DNA from: Bacteroidota bacterium
Lineage (GTDB): Bacteria; Bacteroidota; Bacteroidia; Chitinophagales; BACL12
Reading direction: 5' to 3'
Length of the DNA stretch: 64,000 nt
NCBI GenBank assembly: GCA_016718035.1
Contig: JADKEK010000002.1
Span: 434,001 to 498,000, forward strand
A program made the position numbers and the translations under genes. Shown here piece by piece: positions 43,853 to 51,621 of the stretch (positions are counted from its first letter, which is position 1; each line of letters starts with the position of its first letter). The notes under the pieces were generated by a model. It worked only from the letters and a program-made list of their open reading frames with translations. It was not told where the DNA came from and ran no database searches.

Positions 43853-44409
43853 TTGTATCAGGCTTACCTAGATCAGGCACCAGTATGATGATGCAGATGA
43901 TGGATAAGGGCGGTCTTGAAATCTTTACTGATGGCATCCGCAAACCGGATGAAAATAATCCTAAAGGTTATTACGAACACGAATTAGTTAAATCACTTGC
44001 GAGAAATAAAAACTGGGTTAAAGATGCTCAGGGTAAATGTGTGAAAATAATTAGTCAGTTACTATTTGAACTTCCGGCCAATTATAATTACAAAATTATT
44101 TTCATGGAACGCGATTTAGATGAAGTAATACAAAGTCAACATAAAATGTTAGTGCGCGACGGCAAGGCTAAAGAAGATGCTTTAAATATCAGAGTATTAA
44201 ACGTATTTAAACAAAATCTTGAACGCGTTCATCGTTGGGTGCCGGCTCAATCCAATATGGAGATAATTTTTGTTTCACATCGCAACTTGGTTAATAGTCC
44301 TAAGGAGGAACTTCAAAAAGTAAACGATTTCCTTGGTAAAACTTTGAACATTGACGATATGGTTGCTGTAGTAGACAAAAGTCTGCACCGCGAAAAATCT
44401 AACAAATAA
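43804..44409 (+). CDS. Sulfotransferase-family P-loop protein
   Basis: 201 residues. The PAPS-binding P-loop reads VIVSGLPRSGTSMMMQMMD, with GLPRSGTS at 20-27; the 3'-phosphate region has YKIIFMERDLDEVIQSQHKML (about 96-116) and IIFVSHRNLVNSPKEEL. The DGIRKPDENNPKGYYEHE segment is typical of short bacterial sulfotransferases. Acceptor unknown. The ATG at 43804 lies inside the end of the phosphodiesterase frame; the open frame continues upstream in the same phase if one A is added at 43787-43791, so it may be the C-terminal domain of that protein. It is followed by a 91-base gap. Confidence 0.83.
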   Translation: MDHKAKIQDYIKGDIVIVSGLPRSGTSMMMQMMDKGGLEIFTDGIRKPDENNPKGYYEHELVKSLARNKNWVKDAQGKCVKIISQLLFELPANYNYKIIFMERDLDEVIQSQHKMLVRDGKAKEDALNIRVLNVFKQNLERVHRWVPAQSNMEIIFVSHRNLVNSPKEELQKVNDFLGKTLNIDDMVAVVDKSLHREKSNK

Positions 44410-44500
44410 AATTTCGATCTTGAAGTACTGATAAACATTAACAAGTTTTAATAAATCAAACAATCAACAACCAGTATCTTCGTTTATAAAAATTAACAGT

Positions 44501-45385
44501 ATGAAAAGTAATACGCACTCAAACAAAAAATTATTGCACTATGCCACAAGTGCAGCTGCATTTTTAACGATTAATAATTTACAGGCAACAGTTGTATATA
44601 CCGATCTTGACCCGGATTTAATGGTGGGTGGAGAAGGAGGAGAAATTAGTATTGATATCAACAGCGATGGTAACGACGACTTCGGTTTCTTCGTGTATTC
44701 ATTTACCGGCGTTGGAACGTATTATGGTATCAACTTTACCTACGACTTCAAACTAGCAGCAGTTTCAGCTCAAAATGGCAACGAACTATTCGGTAGTTTA
44801 GTTACCTATTCTAGTTATAGCGCTGTTTATACCCCTGTTTTACCTGCAGGCGAAGGTATCAATAGCGGCGACCCATTTGCAGAAGGTGGCGGAACACTTG
44901 GTGTTAGTTTAATGGTGTCATTATCCGGATTCCCATATTACGATTATCAAGCTGGTAATTGGTCAGGTATAAACATGGGTTACATGGGCTTCCGCATTAA
45001 TATCGACAAAGACCATTATTATGGTTGGATGCGCGTATCAGTAAATGAAGAATCTACCCTTATTACTATACACGATTATGCATATGAAAATGAAGCCAAT
45101 AAAGCCATTTTTACAGGCCAAACCGCAACAGCTATTGAAGAAAACCCGCTTTCGGCAACAGAAATCTACAGCAATGGCACAAATGTATTCGTTGCGTTAC
45201 CCGAACAGGTAAAAACAGAATCAACAGTTAACATCTTCGATTTAACCGGCAAAATGGTTAAAAATTACAACGGTGTTGCTGGTTCTATAACACTAGATTG
45301 CAATGACTTCCCATCAGGCAACTATGTTGTATATGTCACTGAGGGTGAATTAAGTATCAAAAAACAAGTCAATTTGACCAAATAA
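44501..45385 (+). CDS. T9SS-secreted paralogue 1 of 3
   Basis: 294 residues. The signal-like start LLHYATSAAAFLTINNLQA is followed by VVYTDLDPDLMV, a calcium-loop-like DINSDGNDDFGF (about 48-59), and later YYGWMRVSV and FTIHDYA-like ITIHDYAYE. The last 80 residues (VNIFDLTGKMVKNYNG, FPSGNYVVYVTEGELSIKKQVNL) are a T9SS type A sorting domain. The next two genes share the same plan at moderate identity. I do not recognise the family. TATCTTCG at 44475-44482 is a possible -7 box, and a terminator follows, so it is probably transcribed alone. Confidence 0.82.
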   Translation: MKSNTHSNKKLLHYATSAAAFLTINNLQATVVYTDLDPDLMVGGEGGEISIDINSDGNDDFGFFVYSFTGVGTYYGINFTYDFKLAAVSAQNGNELFGSLVTYSSYSAVYTPVLPAGEGINSGDPFAEGGGTLGVSLMVSLSGFPYYDYQAGNWSGINMGYMGFRINIDKDHYYGWMRVSVNEESTLITIHDYAYENEANKAIFTGQTATAIEENPLSATEIYSNGTNVFVALPEQVKTESTVNIFDLTGKMVKNYNGVAGSITLDCNDFPSGNYVVYVTEGELSIKKQVNLTK

Positions 45386-45392
45386 ACTCACC

Positions 45393-45421
45393 AAAGCCGG
45401 GACCACAATCCCGGCTTTTTT
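45393..45421 (+). terminator. Intrinsic terminator after paralogue 1
   Basis: AAAGCCGGGA (45393-45402) pairs with TCCCGGCTTT (45409-45418) around a 6-base loop, followed by T to 45421. Confidence 0.92.
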
Positions 45422-45503
45422 CGTCATAATTTTGTCTGTTAGCGTGCTGTATCCAAAAAAAAATGTTACATTCGCACTGGATTTTTTAAAACAATCTGCA
45501 GAT

Positions 45504-46418
45504 ATGAAAAAACTCTACAAATCAAACAAAGCTGGAAAGTTAACAGCTTATTCAGCTATGGCAATGGCCGGGGCTTTTATTGCATTAAGCTCAAGCGCAA
45601 ATGGGCAAGTATTGTACAATGATGTGAACCCTGATGAAACCTATTCAGAAAATGGTGAATTTTATGAATTAGACCTAAACGAAGATGGCGACATCGACTT
45701 TTCTATTAAAGTTATAAATTACTCCGGTCCGGGTCTTTTTTATAGTGGTACATTAACTTGGGGTGGTGTGGTAAACGGTGTGGCTGTTTATTCTTATAAT
45801 GGAGCTATTGGCGGGTCTAGTACATATTTGTTCCCTTATGCTTTAAATAATGGAGTAGAAGTTGGTTCTGATATGAATTTTAATACTAATTCTTCCTTTG
45901 GCAATCAGATTTTAGCTTTGTACCTTGGAATTCAAGATTTTTATAGTTCAGGAGGAACATTGCCATTCTGGACTTCTCCCGTGGGTGAATGGGAGGGTAA
46001 ATCTGAAAAGTTTTTAGCTCTCAGATTAGAGGATGGAGGAGCCGACTATTATGGTTGGGTGCGACTTTCAGTTGATGATAACTCACATGAATTTACCATT
46101 CACGATTATGCACTTAAACAATCACAAGATACACCAATTGAAACTGGTGCAACTGTAGGTGTTCACTCTGTAATTCAAAATAACCAGTTAACTGCTTATA
46201 GTTTCGGTTCAACTATCAACTTGGTAGTAAAGGACTTACAAACTAACGGTGCAACTGTAAAAGTTTATAATATGGCAGGACAAGTCGTTTTCCAAAACGA
46301 ATTGAACCTCAGCGGAATGCAAATTAATTTAGACCAAGCCGCAACTGGTAATTACACTGTTCAAGTTGTTACAGTTGAAGATGCTGTTTATAATAAAACA
46401 GTTAATATCCAAAACTAA
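45504..46418 (+). CDS. T9SS-secreted paralogue 2 of 3
   Basis: 304 residues from ATG 45504 (MKKLYKSNKAGKLTAYSAM...), giving a proper signal peptide ending SSANGQ. The open frame starts at 45432, but a -7-like box TACATTCG at 45467-45474 lies inside that extension, which argues against it. The body has VLYNDVNPDETY, DLNEDGDIDFSI (calcium-loop-like), YYGWVRLSV and FTIHDYALK, matching its neighbours. The end (VKVYNMAGQVVFQNELNL, ATGNYTVQVVTVEDAVYNKTVNI) is a T9SS type A sorting domain. The function is unknown. Confidence 0.83.
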   Translation: MKKLYKSNKAGKLTAYSAMAMAGAFIALSSSANGQVLYNDVNPDETYSENGEFYELDLNEDGDIDFSIKVINYSGPGLFYSGTLTWGGVVNGVAVYSYNGAIGGSSTYLFPYALNNGVEVGSDMNFNTNSSFGNQILALYLGIQDFYSSGGTLPFWTSPVGEWEGKSEKFLALRLEDGGADYYGWVRLSVDDNSHEFTIHDYALKQSQDTPIETGATVGVHSVIQNNQLTAYSFGSTINLVVKDLQTNGATVKVYNMAGQVVFQNELNLSGMQINLDQAATGNYTVQVVTVEDAVYNKTVNIQN

Positions 46419-46438
46419 TATTAACCAAATCAATAGTT

Positions 46439-46467
46439 AAAACCTCCGGAACCCCGGAGGTTTTTTT
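46439..46467 (+). terminator. Intrinsic terminator after paralogue 2
   Basis: AACCTCCGG (46441-46449) pairs with CCGGAGGTT (46454-46462) and seven T follow the GG at 46460. Confidence 0.92.
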
Positions 46468-46483
46468 GTATATTTAATTTCCA

Positions 46484-47365
46484 ATGCTGTCTAATAAATT
46501 AAATATAACAAAGTATGCGGCACTTGCTGCGGTTTTTTTACACCAAAAAAATGCTATTGCAGAAGTAATTTATACCGATATAGAGCCTGATATTGTTATA
46601 AATAATACAGGGCAAATGTTCCTTCTGGATATCAATGATGATGGTATTACAGATTTTAATTTTTTATTCTCAACTACAAATTTTGCCAACTTCCCTTATT
46701 ATGGCGGTATTAATTTTTATCAACTAAATGCAATATTCGCATTGCCACAAAATGATAACGCCATTGCAGCCTTTACTGGAAGTTATGGTGCGTATATTTA
46801 TCCTTATGTAATTGAAGAAGGCGTTTCAATTGGCCCTCTTACCGGCAATTTTTCTGATAAATCAATCCAAACTATGGCTTATCAGTTTTATGCTATAATT
46901 CAATCCTATTTTTATTACCCGCTAATTAATGTTGGTGATTGGGTGTTTGGAGAAACAAAAAAATATGTCGGCCTCCAGCTGCATGCAAATGACAGCATTT
47001 ACTACGGTTGGCTGCGATTAGATGTTGCGACAAATAACAGGTCTTTTACCGTGAGAGATTTTGCTTTAGAAACAGTTGCCGAAACTGCTATTTCAACCTT
47101 TATTCCGGTGGCTATAAATCAAATATCACCGACACTCAATTGTGATATTTTCGCCAATGCAAATACAGTGCACATTAATTTAAACAGCGCAAATTTCAAA
47201 AATGCCTCTGCGACAATTTATGATTTAAATGGCCGTCAAATATTGGAACAAGAATTAAGCAACGGTAACAATAGAATACTAGTAGACAATGTACCTGCCG
47301 GAATGTATATTGTATATGTAATTTGCGAAAATCAAACCAAATCCGAAACCATTTTACTACAATAA
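46484..47365 (+). CDS. T9SS-secreted paralogue 3 of 3
   Basis: 293 residues. A short signal-like start (YAALAAVFLHQKNAIAEV) is followed by VIYTDIEPDIVI, DINDDGITDFNF (calcium-loop-like), YYGWLRLDV and FTVRDFALE, the same order of motifs as the two genes upstream. The end (ATIYDLNGRQILEQELSNG, VPAGMYIVYVICENQTKSETILL) is a T9SS type A sorting domain. It starts only 17 bases after the terminator of paralogue 2. The family is not recognised; a role on the cell surface is inferred from the sorting domain. Confidence 0.82.
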   Translation: MLSNKLNITKYAALAAVFLHQKNAIAEVIYTDIEPDIVINNTGQMFLLDINDDGITDFNFLFSTTNFANFPYYGGINFYQLNAIFALPQNDNAIAAFTGSYGAYIYPYVIEEGVSIGPLTGNFSDKSIQTMAYQFYAIIQSYFYYPLINVGDWVFGETKKYVGLQLHANDSIYYGWLRLDVATNNRSFTVRDFALETVAETAISTFIPVAINQISPTLNCDIFANANTVHINLNSANFKNASATIYDLNGRQILEQELSNGNNRILVDNVPAGMYIVYVICENQTKSETILLQ

Positions 47366-47402
47366 AAAAAAACGGGGATGAAGAAAATCCTCACCCCCGT
47401 TT
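47362..47402. terminator. Terminator of the ribosomal operon (shared, convergent)
   Basis: AAACGGGG (47370-47377) pairs with CCCCGTTT (47395-47402), extended by weaker pairs inside. On the minus strand a run of eight or more T follows, ending the transcript of rplQ; on the plus strand only three T follow. Confidence 0.8.
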
Positions 47403-47422
47403 GAGTAATATAAATAAAAGCT

Positions 47423-47926
47423 TTATTCTGCTGCTTTGTCTTCTGCAGTTTCTTCAGCTTTTGTTTCTGTTTTAGTTTCCGCTTCAACAGCTTTTTTATC
47501 AGTTTTACCGGTTCCGCGACGACTGCGTTTTTTAGTTGCAGTTTTAGCTGTTTTCAACATGTTTTCGTTGTAGTCAACTAACTCAATATAAGCAGTTTCA
47601 GCGCTATCACCAACACGAGTTTCAGCAATTTTTAAAATGCGGGTATAACCACCATTACGTCCTGCAATTTTGCCTGCAATTTCAGTAAAAAGCTCGTTTA
47701 CAGCCTCTTTATCCTGAAGGTGTGAAAACACCTCACGACGGTTATGTGTATTGTCTTCTTTAGCGCGATTGATAATCGGCTCTATATACACTCTTAGTTC
47801 TTTAGCTTTAGCCAAAGTAGTTTTTATGCGTTTATGCATGATGAGCGACACACCCATATTGCCTAACATGGCTTTTCTGTGTGCGTACTTTCTTCCGAGG
47901 TGGTTTATTTTATTTCCGTGTCTCAT
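47423..47926 (-). CDS. rplQ: 50S ribosomal protein L17 with C-terminal extension
   Basis: 167 residues; the core (1-120) opens with MRHGNKINHLGRKYAHRKAML and includes GNMGVSLIMHKRIKTTLAKAKELR, both quoted in part by motif (HLGR.YAHR, TTLAKAKELR). The last 45 residues are a Lys/Ala/Glu/Thr-rich tail not present in E. coli L17 (127 residues). Such tails are common in Bacteroidota. It is the last gene of the operon, 37 bases after rpoA, and is followed by the terminator at 47362-47402. Confidence 0.96.
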   Translation of the reverse strand: MRHGNKINHLGRKYAHRKAMLGNMGVSLIMHKRIKTTLAKAKELRVYIEPIINRAKEDNTHNRREVFSHLQDKEAVNELFTEIAGKIAGRNGGYTRILKIAETRVGDSAETAYIELVDYNENMLKTAKTATKKRSRRGTGKTDKKAVEAETKTETKAEETAEDKAAE

Positions 47927-47963
47927 TATTCAATTTTTTTATCGATGTTTCACAACATCTTGA

Positions 47964-48962
47964 TTAATCTTCCTCTAATTTATATTTAGCAAGGTCCATT
48001 CCGAATTGTAAACCTTTGTCTAATACCATTGCTTCAATTTCTACCAACGACTTTTTACCGAAGTTGCGGAATTTCAACAATTCATTAGTGTCATATTTTA
48101 CTAATTCAGACAATGAGTTGATTTTAGCTGCTTTCAAACAGTTATAAGCACGAACCGAAAGATCTAAATCTTCAAGCGGTGTTTTTAACAATTTACGGAT
48201 ATGTAAAGTATGCTCATCAACAACATTAACTTCTTTTTCACCACTGGTATGGAATGTAATGTTTTCATCGGTAACCAACATTAAGTGCTGAATTAAAATT
48301 CTTGCAGCTTCTTTAATGGCATCTTCTGGATGAATAGTTCCATCAGTTTTAATTTCAACTACTAATTTTTCGTAGTCAGTTTTTTGTTCAACACGGGTGT
48401 TTTCAATCGTGTATTTTACGTTTTTAATTGGCGTATAAATAGCATCAATTGGAATAACTCCGATTGTTTTATCAATGTTTTTATTTTCTTCTGCAGGTAA
48501 ATATCCTCTTCCTTTTTGGATAGTTAATTCAATATCCAATTTAACGAAAGGTTCCATTCTGCAAATAAGTAAATCAGGATTAGTTACACGGAAACTATTG
48601 GTATGTTTCTCGATATCACCGGCTCTGAATTCTTCTTTATCTTTTAAAGAAATGAAGATTTTTTCTACTGCATTTTCATCACCACCTAATTCTTTTTTCA
48701 GGCGAACCTGTTTCAGGTTGAGGACAATCTCAGTAATATCTTCCATAACGCCGGTGATAGTAGAAAACTCATGATCAACGCCGCTTATTTTTACTGATGA
48801 GATTGCAAAACCTTCCAGTGAACTTAATAATACTCTGCGTAACGCGTTTCCGATAGTAACACCAAAGCCTGGTTCCAAAGGTTTGAACTCGAAAGTACCT
48901 TCAAAATCCGTTGCTTTTTGTAGTGTAATTTTATCAGGACGCTGAAATGAAAGTAATGCCAT
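47964..48962 (-). CDS. rpoA: RNA polymerase alpha subunit
   Basis: 332 residues. The N-terminal dimerisation domain has FKPLEPGFGVTIGNALRRVLL (assembly region; motif GNALRRVLLSS) and the C-terminal domain (about 255-325) has LDLSVRAYNCLKAAKI and LLKFRNFGKKSLVEI, the helix-hairpin-helix that contacts DNA and activators. It lies between rpsD (24-base gap) and rplQ, the standard alpha operon order. Confidence 0.97.
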   Translation of the reverse strand: MALLSFQRPDKITLQKATDFEGTFEFKPLEPGFGVTIGNALRRVLLSSLEGFAISSVKISGVDHEFSTITGVMEDITEIVLNLKQVRLKKELGGDENAVEKIFISLKDKEEFRAGDIEKHTNSFRVTNPDLLICRMEPFVKLDIELTIQKGRGYLPAEENKNIDKTIGVIPIDAIYTPIKNVKYTIENTRVEQKTDYEKLVVEIKTDGTIHPEDAIKEAARILIQHLMLVTDENITFHTSGEKEVNVVDEHTLHIRKLLKTPLEDLDLSVRAYNCLKAAKINSLSELVKYDTNELLKFRNFGKKSLVEIEAMVLDKGLQFGMDLAKYKLEED

Positions 48963-48986
48963 ATTAATTGGTGTTTTTTAAATATT

Positions 48987-49592
48987 TTATTTAGAATAAA
49001 GTTCGACGATAAGCTGTTCTTTGATCGTTTCAGGTATCTGATCACGTTCAGGGTAGCTTACAAAAACGCCTTTCATTTGAGTTGGATTCCACTCTAACCA
49101 AGAAAATTTTCTTGATGCTGTAGAAGCCGCTTCTTTTAACCACTCAATATCTTTCGATTTTTCGCGAATGGTAATTACATCACCGGGACGTAAAGAAGCT
49201 GATGGTGTGCTGCAAACAGCGCCATTTACTTCAATATGTTTGTGATTAACTAACTGACGAGCACCGCGACGTGTTGGAGCAATACCTAAACGGTAAACTG
49301 TGTTGTCTAAACGTGCTTCCAGTAATTGCAATAATGCTTCACCGGTAACACCGTGACGACGGGTTGCTGCTTCAAAAGTTTTGCGGAACTGACGTTCTAA
49401 TACACCATAAGTGTATTTTGCTTTTTGCTTTTCTTTAAGCTGAACACCATATTCGCTCAAGCTTTTCTTTTTACGGGATTGACCGTGTTGGCCCGGTGCG
49501 TATTTACGCTTATCAAATGATTTGTCGTACCCGAAAATGGATTCGCCAAATGATCTTGATTTTTTTGTTGTAGGCCCAGTATATCTTGCCAT
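48987..49592 (-). CDS. rpsD: 30S ribosomal protein S4
   Basis: 201 residues. The S4 RNA-binding domain has RLDNTVYRLGIAPTRRGARQLVNHKHI (in part LDNTVYRLG, ARQLVNHKHIEVNG). The N-terminal part lacks the Cys cluster of zinc-binding S4 forms. S4 nucleates 16S folding and often represses its own operon; no S4-type leader is identified here. 29 bases separate it from rpsK. Confidence 0.97.
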   Translation of the reverse strand: MARYTGPTTKKSRSFGESIFGYDKSFDKRKYAPGQHGQSRKKKSLSEYGVQLKEKQKAKYTYGVLERQFRKTFEAATRRHGVTGEALLQLLEARLDNTVYRLGIAPTRRGARQLVNHKHIEVNGAVCSTPSASLRPGDVITIREKSKDIEWLKEAASTASRKFSWLEWNPTQMKGVFVSYPERDQIPETIKEQLIVELYSK

Positions 49593-49621
49593 TGATCTGT
49601 TAGATTTAAAAGTTTAATAGT

Positions 49622-50020
49622 TTATACTCTACGCTTTTTAGGAGGACGACATCCGTTGTGAGGCAGCGGGGTAATGTCACGAATAACTGTTACATCAATT
49701 CCTGATGATACAATTGAACGTATCGCTGATTCACGACCAGAACCTGGTCCTTTTACAAATACCTCTACTCTGCGTAATCCTGCATCATAAGCAACTTTAG
49801 CTGCATCTGATGTTGCAACCTGCGCTGCATACGGAGTATTCTTTTTTGATCCCCTGAATCCTGCTTTACCTGCCGATGCCCATGAAATGGTTTGACCGGT
49901 CATATTGGTAAAAGTGATAATCAGGTTGTTAAAAGAAGCAAGTATGTGAGCCTGGCCTTCAGCCTCAACTTTTACTATCCTCTTTTTAACTGTCTTTTTT
50001 GCTGTTGTTGTTTTAGCCAT
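49622..50020 (-). CDS. rpsK: 30S ribosomal protein S11
   Basis: 132 residues with a Lys-rich N-terminal tail (MAKTTTAKKTVKKRIVKV). The body contains NNLIITFTNMTG, SWASAGKAGFRGSKKNTPYAA (in part) and the C-terminal PHNGCRPPKKRRV signature. It forms part of the platform near the mRNA exit. It lies between rpsM and rpsD. Confidence 0.97.
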   Translation of the reverse strand: MAKTTTAKKTVKKRIVKVEAEGQAHILASFNNLIITFTNMTGQTISWASAGKAGFRGSKKNTPYAAQVATSDAAKVAYDAGLRRVEVFVKGPGSGRESAIRSIVSSGIDVTVIRDITPLPHNGCRPPKKRRV

Positions 50021-50060
50021 TTTATAAATAAATGATGTAGTAAAACTTACTGTTTAATTA

Positions 50061-50441
50061 TTATCCTTTAGGTGCCTTCTTCTTATTGGCAACTGTTTTC
50101 TTGCGACCTTTACGGGTTCTTGAATTTGTTTTAGTGCGCTGTCCACGAACAGGTAACCCTTTACGGTGACGAACACCGCGGTAGCAACCAATATCCATCA
50201 GGCGTTTGATAGCCAGCTGTTGTTCTGAACGCAATGCACCTTCTACTTTCAACTCATTATTGATAAATGAGCGGATAGCATTAATTTCATCATCGTTCCA
50301 ATCTTTTACCTTCTTGCTTTCATCAATGTTTGCTGAAGCCAGAATTTTCTTGGAAGTAGAATTACTAATTCCGTAGATGTAGGTAAGGCCTATTACGCCT
50401 CTTTTGTTTTTAGGTAAATCAATACCAGCAATCCTTGCCAT
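50061..50441 (-). CDS. rpsM: 30S ribosomal protein S13
   Basis: 126 residues. It opens MARIAGIDLPKNKRG and has GCYRGVRHRKGLPVRGQRT (motif GLPVRGQRTKTN), with a basic tail KKTVANKKKAPKG reaching the P-site tRNA. Located in the head of the 30S subunit. 25 bases downstream of rpmJ on the transcript. Confidence 0.97.
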   Translation of the reverse strand: MARIAGIDLPKNKRGVIGLTYIYGISNSTSKKILASANIDESKKVKDWNDDEINAIRSFINNELKVEGALRSEQQLAIKRLMDIGCYRGVRHRKGLPVRGQRTKTNSRTRKGRKKTVANKKKAPKG

Positions 50442-50466
50442 ATTATTAATTCAAAAATTTTAAATG

Positions 50467-50583
50467 TTAACCTTGACGTTGTTTGAATTTAGGGTTCTTT
50501 TTGTTGATTACATACAGCCTACCCTTTCTTCTCACGATCTTACAATCGACGCTGCGTTTTTTTATTGATGGTTTTACTTTCAT
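50467..50583 (-). CDS. rpmJ: 50S ribosomal protein L36 (zinc-free form)
   Basis: 38 residues, MKVKPSIKKRSVDCKIV... ending KNPKFKQRQG. The gene is short but complete, in its standard place between infA and rpsM. Of the four zinc ligands of the usual form only one Cys (14) remains: the first Cys is Ser, and VINKKNPKF replaces the Cys-x4-His part. It is thus the C-minus form normal in Bacteroidota. Confidence 0.96.
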   Translation of the reverse strand: MKVKPSIKKRSVDCKIVRRKGRLYVINKKNPKFKQRQG

Positions 50584-50590
50584 AAAAATG

Positions 50591-50809
50591 TTATTTATAA
50601 CGGTAAATAATTCTTCCTCTTGTTAAATCATATGGACTCATCTCCACTGTTACTCTGTCGCCCGGTAAAATACGAATGTAATTCATCCGCATCTTGCCTG
50701 AAATATGAGCAACAATCTCATGCTCATTTTCCAACTTCACCCTAAACATTGCATTACTCAATGCTTCGGTGATGGTTCCATCTTGTTTTATCAGCCCTTG
50801 TTTCGACAT
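50591..50809 (-). CDS. infA: Translation initiation factor IF-1
   Basis: 72 residues, a single OB-fold: GTITEALSNAMFRVKLENEHEI (in part), AHISGKMRMNYIRILPGDRV and VEMSPYDLTRGRIIYRYK. It blocks the A site during initiation. Its ATG overlaps the map stop by one base (TAATG) and rpmJ starts 7 bases after its end. Confidence 0.97.
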   Translation of the reverse strand: MSKQGLIKQDGTITEALSNAMFRVKLENEHEIVAHISGKMRMNYIRILPGDRVTVEMSPYDLTRGRIIYRYK

Positions 50810-51621
50810 TAACTAACTGTTTCTGCTTCCTGGTATAAATTTTTGTTTCCTTTCACCGCAATTTCAATCGGTTCAAAGCTTGATAAAATATCTGCTTTCC
50901 CTTTTGTTACTGCAATGGTATGCTCAAAATGACAGGAAATTTTTCTGTCCTTCGTTCTTATTGTCCAGCCATCGTTTTCCTGCACCACATTTTTTGTTCC
51001 GAGATTAATCATAGGTTCTATAGCTATTACTAATCCCTCCTGAATTTTTGGCCCTTTTCCTCTCGCACCAAAATTTGGCACTTCTGGTTCCTCATGCAAA
51101 CTTTTGCCTAAGCCATGACCAACCAACTCGCGAACAACTCCGTAACCGTGGAACGATTCAGCATAATTTTGAATGGCATAACTTATATCTCCAATTCTAT
51201 TGCCAACAACCGCCATTTCAATGCCTTTGTATACAGATTCTTTGGTCACTTTAGCCAAATTAACAGCATCCATTGTTACTTCTCCCACTAAAAATGTATA
51301 GGCAGAATCACCATGAAAACTGTTTTTGTACACGCCACAGTCAACAGATACAACATCCCCGTTTTTGATTTCGCGTTTGGATGGAATACCATGCACTACT
51401 TCATCGTTTACCGATATACATAATGTATGTGCAAACCCGCGATATCCTTTAAATGATGGACGAGCACCGTTGTCCCTTATAAACGCTTCAGCTTTTGTAT
51501 CAAGCTCAAGTGTTGTGATACCGGGCTGTAAAATTCCCGCTATCAGGGCTAACGTTTCTGAAACAAGTAAAGAACTCTCTCTGATGAGTTTTATCTCATC
51601 TGTTGTTTTATAATAAATCAT
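50809..51621 (-). CDS. map: Methionine aminopeptidase, type I
   Basis: 270 residues. Metal ligands are visible in VSVDCGVYKNSFHGD (two Asp), GHGLGKSLHEEPEVPN (His), AIEPMI (Glu) and the late FEHTIAV (Glu). No N-terminal SH3-like extension, so it is type Ia. It removes the initiator Met. It is coupled to secY by a 4-base overlap (ATGA) and to infA by a one-base overlap. The last residues (IAVKGNKNLYQEAETVS) are an unmatched tail. Confidence 0.96.
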   Translation of the reverse strand: MIYYKTTDEIKLIRESSLLVSETLALIAGILQPGITTLELDTKAEAFIRDNGARPSFKGYRGFAHTLCISVNDEVVHGIPSKREIKNGDVVSVDCGVYKNSFHGDSAYTFLVGEVTMDAVNLAKVTKESVYKGIEMAVVGNRIGDISYAIQNYAESFHGYGVVRELVGHGLGKSLHEEPEVPNFGARGKGPKIQEGLVIAIEPMINLGTKNVVQENDGWTIRTKDRKISCHFEHTIAVTKGKADILSSFEPIEIAVKGNKNLYQEAETVS

